Source of the DNA: CAZKNJ01 sp964554185
Lineage (GTDB): Bacteria > 4484-113
Assembly: GCA_964554185.1 (NCBI GenBank)
Contig: CAZKNJ010000008.1
Span: 1 to 64,000 of the forward strand
DNA: 64,000 nucleotides
Direction: 5' to 3'
The position numbers were made by a program, and so were the translations under genes. Below, in pieces: positions 18,301 through 27,540 of the stretch; the stretch's first letter is position 1, and every line of letters begins with the position of its first letter. The notes under the pieces are model-generated. The model was not told the origin of the DNA. It did not search any database and was given only the letters and a program-made list of their open reading frames with translations.

Positions 18301-21300
18301 AACACCTGCACCGTGACATCGTAGGGGCTCACGCCGCCGTACATGCCGAGGTGCAGCAGGGCCGAGCCGCCTTCCTCGATCGCGGGCGGGTCCAGCGCCA
18401 CTTCGGCTACCACATTGGGGCTGGTTCCCACCAGCTCCACCTGCACCGCGTCGGTGTCGATTCCAATCGGTGGGTACGGCGCAACCGGGAAGGTGGGCTG
18501 CACCTCATTACCCGCGATGATGCCGGGCGGCAGTGCCGTGGTGGAAGTGGCCACCGGCAGGCCCGGCCAGGTTCCGCCCGCGTTGGGGCTGTACAGGTCG
18601 TAAACCGTTAGCGAAATCGTATCCGTTTCCGGAGTTATGAAGATGATGCTCGGGTCGCGGCCGCCGGGCTGCGCGGGCATCGTCCCGTCAACCTCCTCAG
18701 GCGAGCCGTTGAACCGCCAGTCGTAGAGCCGGAAGCTGCGCGGGTCTTCCACGCCGCCACCGGCGCTGGAAAGCACCATGAACTGGTCGGCGCTGGTGCG
18801 CACCGCCAGGATGTTCACCTTCAGCGGCACGAAGGCGTTGCAGTTATTCTGCAGGTACACCTTCACCACCGCGTCCGCCAGCGTTTCCTCCGGCGTGCCG
18901 GCGGCCTTCACCGCCATTACCCTCGCGGTGATGAACGGGTTGCCGAAGGCGTCAAAGGCGAAGTCGCCGGAAGCGGTGCCGGCCAGCGTGTCGTCCGGCG
19001 CGGGCACCTCCGCCAGGTCAAACAGGTGCTCAAACACCATATACCGCTGGCCCGTGGGCTGGTCGAAAGTGGTGATAACGCCGGGGCGGTCTTCCGTCGG
19101 CGTGCTCGTCACCAGCCGCAGGTCGTCGCCAAACGTATGGTTGACGACGTTTTCCCACGTGCCGTCGTTGTTGTAATCAAAGTACAGGTCGTACGTGTTG
19201 GCAATGGCGTCGTCGGTCAGGTCGGTCGGCGTGCCGCTGTCGTCGTATTCGCCGTAGCCGATGATATCCGACATGGACACCATGTAGCGCACGTTCACTT
19301 CGTCCTTGCCGGTGGCGCCGCAGAGATAGTCCGACGGCGGGTCGGCCATGATGCCGACGCTGAACCGCGAGAACTTGTACAGCGGAACTTCCAGCAGGTC
19401 GGCCACCGAGTCAATCTGGTGCGGCCGGACAATCGCGTCCACATTCGTGCCCGCCGACGTGAGCGGCAAGTATGCCGGCTGGAACCAGAACTCAAACAGC
19501 CCCGGAATGAGGACGATGGGGTCCAGTATCGGGATGAACGAGCGCATCCCCGGAATGGGGATGCCCGGGTACGCCCGGCGCGGGTTGCCTGCGGTCTCCT
19601 CGTAGGAGAACGCATCCCCCTGCGTCAGCCCGTGGCGGTACAGCAGGATGGACAGCGCGGAATCGCGGCTGAACGGCGGATCCAGCGCCGGATACCCAGC
19701 TCCCGGCTCGTTGAAGCCCCCGCCCAGGTTGACGAGAAACTCGTGGCCCGCTTCGCCGACATTGTANNNNNNNNNNNNNNNNNNNNNNNNNNNNNNNNNN
19801 NNNNNNNNNNNNNNNNNNNNNNNNNNNNNNNNNNNNNNNNNNNNNNNNNNNNNNNNNNNNNNNNNNTGAAGCCCCCGCCCAGGTTGACGAGAAACTCGTG
19901 GCCCGCTTCGCCGACATTGTAGGGGTGTGAAACGGTGTCGCGGATAAGAGGGTCGTCTGTGCTCGTCAGCAGATGGTCGCTAGGACCGCGGCCGGCCCGG
20001 TCGATCACCGGTAGCGTAAACTTCTTGTAGGTGCCCTCCGGCAGGTGGTTGCGCAGGTGGGCCATCATAATGTCGGCCTCGCGCTCCAGCGAGCTCATGG
20101 AGGTGTCGTCCAGGTATTTGGTGAGGTCGTAGCGCAGGTCGGGCACGCTGTCTTGGTCAATCATCTCGCCGGGGATGGGCCGCGCCACGGAGCCGGGCGA
20201 CCGCGTCGGCGGATTGACCGGGTCAACCAGCGAACTCACGTCCGAGATGTAGTTCTGGATGACGTTGGTGTCGTAGGAGTAGACCGTGACGTACTTCTTC
20301 AACATCTCGTACTTCGCCGGCGTCATGCCCTCAACGTTCAGCAGTTCCTTGACGTCGCTGAACGGCTTCGGCTGAGGCAGCGGCAGGTCGTCGTCGTTGT
20401 ACCAGTCGTAGCGCCACTCAAAGCCGGTAATCTGGCCGCCGCCGCCGCCGGTGGTGACGTTCAGGGCAACGAGTGCGGGGGTCAGGTTCGGCGCGTCCAG
20501 CCGGTGGTTGTCGGCGCTGGGGACGCTTCCGTCCTCGGAGGGCGGGTCGGGTATGGTGCTGAGGTCCGGGTTGAGCGCCCGCAGGATGTTCTCCGCCAGC
20601 GCATCGTTCATGCCCGGCAGCATCATCAGCATGGCCTTGCTCTTGACCGCCGACTGCACCCAGTCGGAAGCGTAATAGTGCTGTAGCGTCTCGCCCAGTT
20701 GCGGCCAGGCCTGGCCGTCCGGCGTGTTCGTCGGCCAGCCGGTCGTAGTGTCAATGCCGCCGAAGTCAATCAGCGTGCCGTCAATCAGAGTGGTTGTATC
20801 GCGGTCGGGGAATAGCGGGTTGTCAATCCAGTGCCAGCCCAGCTCCCCGGGCATGTTGTTATTGTTGAAGTCGTCGGTTACCTGGTTGTCCCAGTAACCG
20901 GTGTCGTAGGCGGAGGACTCGCGGGTCCACACCCGCAGCTTCTTGCAGAATATGTTCAGGTTGAGCCGGCCGGCCTCGTCGGTGATGGTGCCGTAGGAAT
21001 GGGTCTGGGTGCTGGGCACCGGGCCCTGCTCCAGGTTCTCATACAGGCCTTCGTAGGTGCGTACACGGTAGGCCAGCATGTCGTCGGCCAGCGCGGCGCC
21101 GGCCGTGAGGTCGGTGTTGTAGGGGCCGACGGGTGGAAGCCCCGACGGGTAGTAGCCCGGAAGCAGCAGCAAATCCAGCGAGTTCGGCACAAAGCCCTCG
21201 TTGACCCCGTCGCCGTCATCGTCGCTCTGCACCGCGGCGAACTGGTTGTACAGCTCCACCGGAATCCCCCCCGGGTTCACCCGGTCGTAGAAGAAGGGGT

Positions 21301-21808
21301 TGCGGAAGGAGCTGAACGCCCACCGCTGCGCGAGGTAAACCGGCCCGTCCGTGCTCATGTACCTGAAATCGTAGTCGTAGTTCCTCGGGTCGGTCGCGTC
21401 GTCGCCGTCAATGTACGAACGGTCTTTGCGCGGGCCGATCCACCAGTCGTCGTCCGTGCCGTAGATACCGTCCTCCCCCGCGCCGTTGTTCGCCAGACCA
21501 TCCCGGCGAACCCCGGCCACGGCGTCATCGACGATGATTGCGTTGTTCTCCTGGGTCTTGGACACCCAGTAGTTGGGCGCCTGCTTTTCCTGCAGCAGAA
21601 CCGAGACCGCGCTCTCCACCGCCTGTTCGGCGGCGCGCTCGGCCTTGGCTCCCTTGATGGCCTCGCCCACGGACATAGTCTCGGTGGACACCGTGGACAG
21701 CACCAGCAAGATCACCGGGAGAATAAACGCAATGAACACCAGTACCGCGAGAAGCACGAAGCCTCGCTCCTTCCCGCGCAACATCACGTTGTTACATTCG
21801 CCACGCAT
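12309..21808 (-). CDS. Giant GspK-like minor pseudopilin with Ig/PKD- and PPC-like repeat insertion (reconstructed across two N runs)
   Basis: Removing the 100 N at 19767-19866 and one copy of the duplicated 55 bases joins two open frames into one; the ends read ...NLGGGF then NEPGAGYP... with no stop. If the second N run (13765-13864) is taken at face value the product is about 3,114 residues. The N-terminus has a prepilin-type helix after ERG (FVLLAVLVFIAFILPVILL) without Glu5, as in GspK. GspK-like SAM/HhH elements follow: GRLNLN, LPGMNDALAENIL near residue 395, and VKELLNVEGMTPAKYEMLKKYVTVYS near 485-505. Next come roughly 2,000 residues of Ig/PKD-like beta repeats, with two PPC-like domains beginning WEIEPND and FWETEPND (16070-16833). 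The C-terminal piece returns to GspK-like sequence (GRVNLNTASETVLAA). It probably caps a pseudopilus. Continuity across the second N run is uncertain. Confidence 0.75.
13765..13864. other. Scaffold gap of unknown true length
   Basis: 100 N. Unlike the other N runs, the bases on the two sides do not repeat, so sequence may be missing here. It interrupts the giant pseudopilin gene between the Ig-like repeats and the C-terminal GspK-like part; the flanking frames agree with a 100-base spacing, which may be chance. Confidence 0.9.
19712..19921. other. Unmerged contig overlap (55-base duplicate around 100 N)
   Basis: Bases 19712-19766 and 19867-19921 are identical. The true sequence is almost certainly one copy with no gap. 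Collapsing it restores the frame of the giant pseudopilin gene. Confidence 0.93.
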
Positions 21809-21895
21809 ATAGTACGCACCTTGCGGCCGTAATCGGCCAACCTATTTTACCCAGTTAGCCGAAAAACTAAGGCGTATAAAGGAGTGGAGTCCGGC

Positions 21896-23557
21896 CTAGC
21901 GGTTCTCTTTCTCGAAGTACTTGCCCCAGGGAGTAAATGGCTTTATCCGGTCGTCCGGGCTGAGCGGATCAAAGATGGAGTAGTCCATCCCGCGGAAGAA
22001 GTTCCAGTCCGCCCGGCGCATGCCCCGCAAGCGCGAGTCGTGCGCGTCCGCAATGAGTTCCAGCTGGTACATCTTGCCCGGGTACACCATGCGCGACATT
22101 ACGATGTCCTTACCGTCGCCCACGTACAGATCGCGCGCCGACACCATCGGCTGGGTGCGCAGATCATCGCGGTAGGGTACCGGGCTGTCCAGGTTGTAGT
22201 ACACCATCGTGCCGTTGCGGGTGGTGCCGGAGCGGTTCTGCCGCTCCTCAATGATCTTGGTGGGCGTGGCCACCGCCGTCACGCGGATAGCCCGCAGGAA
22301 CGGCAGCCAGTAGGTCGCCACCGGGTCGTCCGGCAAGCCGTCGCCGTCGGGGATGCCGTCGGCGTTGCCCGCATCCCAGCCCGTCGGCGAGGAGTTGTCC
22401 GCGCCCCAGTGCATAGCGGTGTCCCACCGGACCGCGCGGAACTCGCCGTCGGTGGTGAAGGCGTAATCGTCGCGCGGCGGGTTGTCCGGGTCGCGCGCCG
22501 GCTCGTTCCAGAAGAAATCAATGTTCCAGTTCCCATAGGCGGCGGCGTCGCCGATGCCGCCGTTCAGGTACTGATCCTGCATCGTGTAGACCGTCTTCGA
22601 GTTGTCGCACACATCAATGTGCCGCAACTCGTAGTGGTCAACTATCGGCACACAGTCATCAACCACATCCGCCGTGCCGCCGCTCGTTTGGGTGGGCGCA
22701 TCCTCGTAGGTTATCGCTCTGGTCACCAGGTTGCGGTAGGCCGCGTCGCCGGTGCCGTCCACCTTGTAAACCGGCACTTCCATGAAGTACTCAAAGCGGA
22801 TGCGCGTGATATTGGTGCCGATGGGCTTGTTGAGGTAGCGGTGGATGTAGTAGTCCCCCGGCGGCGGCTGCACGCCCGGGTTGAAGTTGCCCTGGTTCTC
22901 AAAGGCGCGGTAATAAAGCGTCACATCCTGCGTGGCGACCGCCGTCTCGTCGCGGTAGCCCATCGCCACCGACTGCGGGTAGTTGTTCAGCGGCGTGCGG
23001 TTCCACGGCAGGATGGTTGAGAGGTAATACGGCGCGTCCACCGTGGGGATGGCCAGCCGGTAGTACGAAGTCCAGTTGGCCACGCGCATTCCCTGGATGA
23101 GCATGCTCTTGGGGGGCGATAGCGTCTGGCTGATGATATCGTCGTAGGCCCCGACACGGTACTCGGAGCTGTGCATCAGCTCCAGGTGGTCGGAGAACGC
23201 CTCGGACATCGCGTAGTTGGTGGGAATGATGAAGCTGGTTCCCACTTCATAGCCCAGAATCCACCGGGCCGCCTGGTCGTGCTCATCCACATCGTCATCG
23301 GGCACACCGGTCAGGTTGCGGTCGTACATTGCCGGGATGGAGGTCGCCGACTCGACGTCCCGCGCAATGTAGTCAAGCGTGAGTTGCGCGCTGCCGTTCA
23401 GCTGCGATCTGCTCTCGCCGACCCGCAGCACATCAAAGGTGGCCTTGGCTATCACGCCGAGAATGAGCAGCACAATCGACGAGATGAGCAGCACCATGAG
23501 CATTTCCACCAGCGTGAAGCCGGCTGCGCCTCGTAGCTTTTCCCTTGCCATCGTCAT
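21896..23557 (-). CDS. GspJ/PulJ-like minor pseudopilin, enlarged
   Basis: The 553-residue protein has a class III prepilin leader ending in AAG, then FTLVEMLMVLLISSIVLLILG with Glu5, and the J-type continuation ...R.SQLNGSAQLTLDYIARDVESA, which resembles the GspJ alpha-helix and early beta strands. The globular part, about 500 residues, is much longer than GspJ (about 200). It lies between the three G-like genes and the K-like gene, the position GspJ has in general secretion operons. The ATG at 23557 is 9 nt behind the upstream stop, indicating one transcript. It would be processed by a prepilin peptidase encoded elsewhere and inserted at the pseudopilus tip. Confidence 0.8.
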   Translation of the reverse strand: MTMAREKLRGAAGFTLVEMLMVLLISSIVLLILGVIAKATFDVLRVGESRSQLNGSAQLTLDYIARDVESATSIPAMYDRNLTGVPDDDVDEHDQAARWILGYEVGTSFIIPTNYAMSEAFSDHLELMHSSEYRVGAYDDIISQTLSPPKSMLIQGMRVANWTSYYRLAIPTVDAPYYLSTILPWNRTPLNNYPQSVAMGYRDETAVATQDVTLYYRAFENQGNFNPGVQPPPGDYYIHRYLNKPIGTNITRIRFEYFMEVPVYKVDGTGDAAYRNLVTRAITYEDAPTQTSGGTADVVDDCVPIVDHYELRHIDVCDNSKTVYTMQDQYLNGGIGDAAAYGNWNIDFFWNEPARDPDNPPRDDYAFTTDGEFRAVRWDTAMHWGADNSSPTGWDAGNADGIPDGDGLPDDPVATYWLPFLRAIRVTAVATPTKIIEERQNRSGTTRNGTMVYYNLDSPVPYRDDLRTQPMVSARDLYVGDGKDIVMSRMVYPGKMYQLELIADAHDSRLRGMRRADWNFFRGMDYSIFDPLSPDDRIKPFTPWGKYFEKENR

Positions 23558-23566
23558 ATCACCGGA

Positions 23567-24565
23567 TTACGGTATGCGCGAGAAATACACCGCCGAGTCA
23601 AACAAAGCCAGGGCGGCCTGCTCGTATGGCGTGTCGCACCCCGCCCCGCCAAAACCGTCCAGGCCGGTGGCGCGGAAAGCGTCCTTCTCCTCCTGGTACA
23701 GGTTGGTCTTGGTCGTTGGATGGCTGAAGCCGAAGAGCAGGTACCCGGTTACATTCGTGCCCCAGCGGAAGCGGTCATCCTCCGGCGTCATCGGGTTGTC
23801 CACAAACGGGTTGGAGGACATGCTGAGAATGGGGACATACGCGAAGTCGCCCGCCGCGTTGTGCACATCGCCGGTGTTGTTCAGGTCGTTACCGAAGCGG
23901 TCGTCCCAGTTGGCGGTAATGCGCACGCGGTTTGTGTACAGCATGTCGGGCACCGTGCCCGTGTTGTCCTCGGCGGGGTTGGCGAGGATATAGGCGCGGA
24001 AGCCGCTCATATCGTTGGGGCCTGCGGGCATAGCCGCCTCAAAGCAGAACACGTTCATCATCCGGTTGTCGCCGGCGAGGCCGGACTTGCGGAAAGGATT
24101 CTGCGGGTACTCGCTGAGCGCGTCGGAGATGATCAGCGCGTCAAACCAGCGCTCGGTGCTCATCGTGCCGGAGTCCAGCACCGTGTCCCGTACTTGCTTG
24201 AGCAGTTGAAGCGCCGGCGCGGTGGACGGTATGTTGGCTCCCTTTCCGCCGATCACTGCGTGGGCGAAACCGCCCACCAGCGGGTACTGGCCCGCATACA
24301 GCATCGGGTCACCCAGCGCATGGTCCGGGTACGGCGCCATGACGTCAATGGCTACGCCCGGGAAGTTGCCGTCATGGCTGGCGGCGTAGCTGGAGAGCGC
24401 CTGCTCAATGGCGCCGCAGTAGGTCTTCACCGCGCCCTCTTTCGCCTTCTCGCGGACATTGCCGATGATGGGCACCATGATGGTCACCAGGATCCCGATG
24501 ATGCCGATGACCACCAGCATTTCCACCAGTGTGAAACCCGTTCTGGTTCCTTTTCCCATACTCAC
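23567..24565 (-). CDS. GspG-like pseudopilin paralogue 3
   Basis: A 332-residue protein with leader ending RTG and helix FTLVEMLVVIGIIGILVTIMVPII, followed by the charged linker REKAKEGAVKTYCGAIEQALSSYAASHDGNFPG, which has the layout of the GspG long helix. It shares with its two upstream neighbours the motif YPxNPFxR (here YPQNPFRK) and, further on, GDFAYVP. In GspG the comparable place reads P-x-DPWG-x-P-Y-x-Y. Length is about twice that of GspG. ATG at 24565 is 23 nt after the previous stop. It may be a major or specialised pilus subunit. Confidence 0.8.
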   Translation of the reverse strand: MSMGKGTRTGFTLVEMLVVIGIIGILVTIMVPIIGNVREKAKEGAVKTYCGAIEQALSSYAASHDGNFPGVAIDVMAPYPDHALGDPMLYAGQYPLVGGFAHAVIGGKGANIPSTAPALQLLKQVRDTVLDSGTMSTERWFDALIISDALSEYPQNPFRKSGLAGDNRMMNVFCFEAAMPAGPNDMSGFRAYILANPAEDNTGTVPDMLYTNRVRITANWDDRFGNDLNNTGDVHNAAGDFAYVPILSMSSNPFVDNPMTPEDDRFRWGTNVTGYLLFGFSHPTTKTNLYQEEKDAFRATGLDGFGGAGCDTPYEQAALALFDSAVYFSRIP

Positions 24566-24588
24566 AACCTCGCCCTCTTTAGGGCCGC

Positions 24589-25524
24589 TTAGAATTCAAT
24601 CTTCTCGCCGGTGGAGGTCTCCTTCTGGAAGAACCTCTCGCCACCGGAGAAGTACACGATTATTCCGGTTTCAAACATATCCCCGATGCCGTTGCCGTTC
24701 CAGTCTTTCTTGGCCTTCAGCGGCCGCTTCGGCGTGGCGTTGTCGTTGTTGGCATACACTGCATAAAGCACGCCGTTAAGCTGCAGCGAGCCGTAGGCCC
24801 AGAGCTGGTAGCTATCCACGAGATCCACCTTAAAGCGCAGATCTGGCACCGCACTAATCCCGCTAACCTCATAGCTCATAGCCTCCGGCACCACGCCCGG
24901 AGGGGCTTCACGGTTAGAGTACTCATCGGACGGGTCGAGTGCATCGCCCATGTTGAAGGTGTATACGAAATCGCCCGGGCTCACGATAACCTGCGGGTGC
25001 GGGATAGTAACGTCCTGGCCGGAGAACGCCCACAGGATACCGCCCATCGGCCGTTTCAGGAAAGGATTCTCCGGGTAACTTGCCAGATAGCCGATTCCTA
25101 CCAGCGGATCTGTCAGCTGGTTGAAGAACCTGAACTCGTTGACGGTCCATTGGGGCTGGACAAACGTCTGCTCGATGTAGTCCACCCGCAATGAACCATC
25201 GGAGTTTACCGTCTGTACTCCACCCCACAGGCCCATAGGGTAGAACGTGGTGGAATCAGTGTTCGCTATAAAATTGTTGCCGAGCGCATCGTAAACAGTC
25301 ACCCGGTAAGGGTACTTGCCGTTGTTGTCCGTCGCGAACTGCTGCAGCGCCAGGTTGATGGTGCTGAGGTTCTTGGCGATCTCGGCTTCGCGGGCCTTGC
25401 GCCGGACATTGTGGTAGCTGGGCACAGCGATCGATGCCAGCATTGCAATGATGCCGATGACCACCATCAACTCCACCAGGGTAAAGCCGCGCCGGTTTTC
25501 TCTTGCTTTCAGCATAATACGCAC
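24589..25524 (-). CDS. GspG-like pseudopilin paralogue 2
   Basis: A 311-residue protein. The leader ends NRRG and the helix reads FTLVELMVVIGIIAMLASIAVPSY, then NVRRKAREAEIAKNLSTINLALQQFATDNNGKYP, typical of G-type pseudopilins. The shared motif is YPENPFLK, followed by GDFVYTF. Near the C-terminus DWNGNGIGDMFETG looks like a calcium-binding loop, and GspG-family subunits are known to bind calcium. It starts only 4 nt after the upstream gene's stop. Tandem neighbours suggest duplication and divergence. Confidence 0.82.
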   Translation of the reverse strand: MRIMLKARENRRGFTLVELMVVIGIIAMLASIAVPSYHNVRRKAREAEIAKNLSTINLALQQFATDNNGKYPYRVTVYDALGNNFIANTDSTTFYPMGLWGGVQTVNSDGSLRVDYIEQTFVQPQWTVNEFRFFNQLTDPLVGIGYLASYPENPFLKRPMGGILWAFSGQDVTIPHPQVIVSPGDFVYTFNMGDALDPSDEYSNREAPPGVVPEAMSYEVSGISAVPDLRFKVDLVDSYQLWAYGSLQLNGVLYAVYANNDNATPKRPLKAKKDWNGNGIGDMFETGIIVYFSGGERFFQKETSTGEKIEF

Positions 25525-25528
25525 CGCT

Positions 25529-26527
25529 CTAATTGCCTGACGACAGGATTACCGTCGCACCGTAGAAGCCGGAATCAATGTTGGCGTGGCCGGTGATGTC
25601 CACATCGCCGAACCCGCCGTAGCTGCCGCCGCTGTCAAGCATATGCGGCCGGATGAGGCTGATTATCCGGCTTTCTATCGGGTCAATCGTCATTGACTGG
25701 TCAAGGTCAAACCCGCCCTCGGCCGCGTCCCACCATTTGACACTCAGGCCCTTCGCCTGAGTGTCGTCCATTCTGTTTGAGCCCCAGCCGATAAGCAGGA
25801 AGCTGCGGACGTGCTTGTAGTACTGGGCGCGCTGGTCCAGGTTCAGGTTCGCCCACATGTTGTCGAAATCGTAGCCCTGCGTGTTTACCGGGTTCAGCGG
25901 GATATAAGTGAAATGCCCTCGGGCGTCCTTCACATAAGCCTGCCGCATGGGAACGCTCTCGTTATACGCCAGATACGACCACTGCAGATAATCCGAGTCC
26001 GACAGGTCGGGGCCGTTTTGCTCGTCCACGCCGAAGTAGAACAGGTTCGTCACCTGCCGCTGAGCGCTGCCGCCGGTGCGCAAGAACGGGTTGGCCGGGT
26101 ACTCCGGCATGTAACCATCGCGCACCAACGGGTCCACCTTCTCCGGGTCGGGCGTGATGCCGTCGGCGAGGTAACGGTCGGGGGAGCCGGCCGGCGGCAC
26201 ATAGAACTTCTGCTCGTCCTGGGTTGCGCCCATCGGTATGCCGCCGCGCACCCCGGGGCCGTTCCACAGAACGCCGTTCTCGTCAAATATCCAATTCATC
26301 CCGGGGAAGAAACCGTTATGGTCCACCCCATACTGCGATAGCGCCGTGTGAATTGCGTGCACCGCAGACTTCACCTCGGCGTTCCGCGCCCTTTCCCTCA
26401 CGCCGTTCAGCGTCGGAATAGCAATTCCGACGAGAATCATGATGATGCTCATCACCACCAGCAGCTCCACCAGCGTGAAGCCCCGGTTCCATGTTTCCTT
26501 CCGAGTTTCCATTGGCTTCATTTCCAT
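25529..26527 (-). CDS. GspG-like pseudopilin paralogue 1
   Basis: A 332-residue protein with leader ending NRG and helix FTLVELLVVMSIIMILVGIAIPTL, then NGVRERARNAEVKSAVHAIHTALSQYGVDHNGFFPG. It shares YPANPFLR and GHFTYIPLNP with the next two genes, so the three are paralogues. The start at 26527 gives a 16-residue leader; an internal ATG three codons later is also possible. The upstream gene ends 16 nt before. Confidence 0.82.
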   Translation of the reverse strand: MEMKPMETRKETWNRGFTLVELLVVMSIIMILVGIAIPTLNGVRERARNAEVKSAVHAIHTALSQYGVDHNGFFPGMNWIFDENGVLWNGPGVRGGIPMGATQDEQKFYVPPAGSPDRYLADGITPDPEKVDPLVRDGYMPEYPANPFLRTGGSAQRQVTNLFYFGVDEQNGPDLSDSDYLQWSYLAYNESVPMRQAYVKDARGHFTYIPLNPVNTQGYDFDNMWANLNLDQRAQYYKHVRSFLLIGWGSNRMDDTQAKGLSVKWWDAAEGGFDLDQSMTIDPIESRIISLIRPHMLDSGGSYGGFGDVDITGHANIDSGFYGATVILSSGN

Positions 26528-26543
26528 AACACTCCAGCGGTTG

Positions 26544-27527
26544 CTACGGCGTCGAGATGAAAAGCTGGTTGTTGGAGGTCAGAACGTCGCTTTCCACATC
26601 GATGTCGCTCATCGCGTTGCTCGCCGGGATGAAAGCCTTCAGTTCAACCACATTAAGTTCGCCCGGGCGCAGATAGCGCGGCGGCGCCTTGTCGGGCAGC
26701 CAGAAAACCTGCACCGTCACCAGTTTCCCCTTCATCCCGTACTTGCTGCGCACCTGGTATTTGTCCAGGGGCCCCTTGAGCGGCGGGTACGGCGTCATCG
26801 CGTTGGCGCCGCCGTCCAGCGGGCTGTCCACCGGGTAGATGTCGGTATCGTCATCCGCCGGCTCGGGGACAACATCAAGGATTACGGTGCGCCTGCCATA
26901 GATATCGTACAGCTCCCGGCGGTACTCCGTGCCCTTGCGCCACTCATCGCCGGTGGTGGGCACTTCCGCCAGCGGGATGGTGCGCGGATCAGTCGTGTAG
27001 AAGTTCTGGCCGCGGCGCAGGTTAGCGTAGAATCCAATGGACTCGTACTCGTAGAGCGGGCTGCCGCCCTCCCCCTGGATATTCACCAGCGGAGCGGAGG
27101 GATAGCTGCCCGTGGGATCAAAGGCGTTGCCGTTCTGCCGGTTTACGCTCGGGGAGTTATCCCAGCCCTGGGTGCCGGGATCGTACGGGTTGTATCCCAG
27201 GGGCAGCGGGTAGTTCCACATAAACACGTTATGGTCGTACACATTCACCGCCGTCTGGTCGATTCCGTGGACTTCCAGGTCGGCGGGGCCGGGCCAGTTG
27301 TTGGCGCGAATCATCTCGTAGGGCATCGCCTTGATCTCGTTGATGCGCTCCTGCGCCAGCTCCAGCGCGCGGTTGCGGATGCTCGCGGCTTCAATGGACT
27401 GCAGCGCCTTGGAATAGAAAAAGGCGATGGGGACCATCACGATGGCCAGAATGGCCACCGCCACAAGCAGCTCGAGGAGCGAGAAACCCTCAGAGCCTCG
27501 GTAGTTGATCCGCTTGAGTAAAGCCAT
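26544..27527 (-). CDS. GspI/PilV-like minor pseudopilin
   Basis: A 327-residue protein. Leader ends SEG, then FSLLELLVAVAILAIVMVPIAFFYSKALQSIEAASIRNRALELAQERINEIKAMPY. The pattern of Ala-rich helix followed by R.RA..LA.E.I.E.K is characteristic of GspI/PilV. Typical GspI is about 120 residues, so the globular domain is greatly enlarged. It starts 13 nt after the H-like gene's stop. It would sit in the tip complex with the H-, J- and K-like proteins. Confidence 0.8.
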   Translation of the reverse strand: MALLKRINYRGSEGFSLLELLVAVAILAIVMVPIAFFYSKALQSIEAASIRNRALELAQERINEIKAMPYEMIRANNWPGPADLEVHGIDQTAVNVYDHNVFMWNYPLPLGYNPYDPGTQGWDNSPSVNRQNGNAFDPTGSYPSAPLVNIQGEGGSPLYEYESIGFYANLRRGQNFYTTDPRTIPLAEVPTTGDEWRKGTEYRRELYDIYGRRTVILDVVPEPADDDTDIYPVDSPLDGGANAMTPYPPLKGPLDKYQVRSKYGMKGKLVTVQVFWLPDKAPPRYLRPGELNVVELKAFIPASNAMSDIDVESDVLTSNNQLFISTP

Positions 27528-27540
27528 AATTATCCACTCG

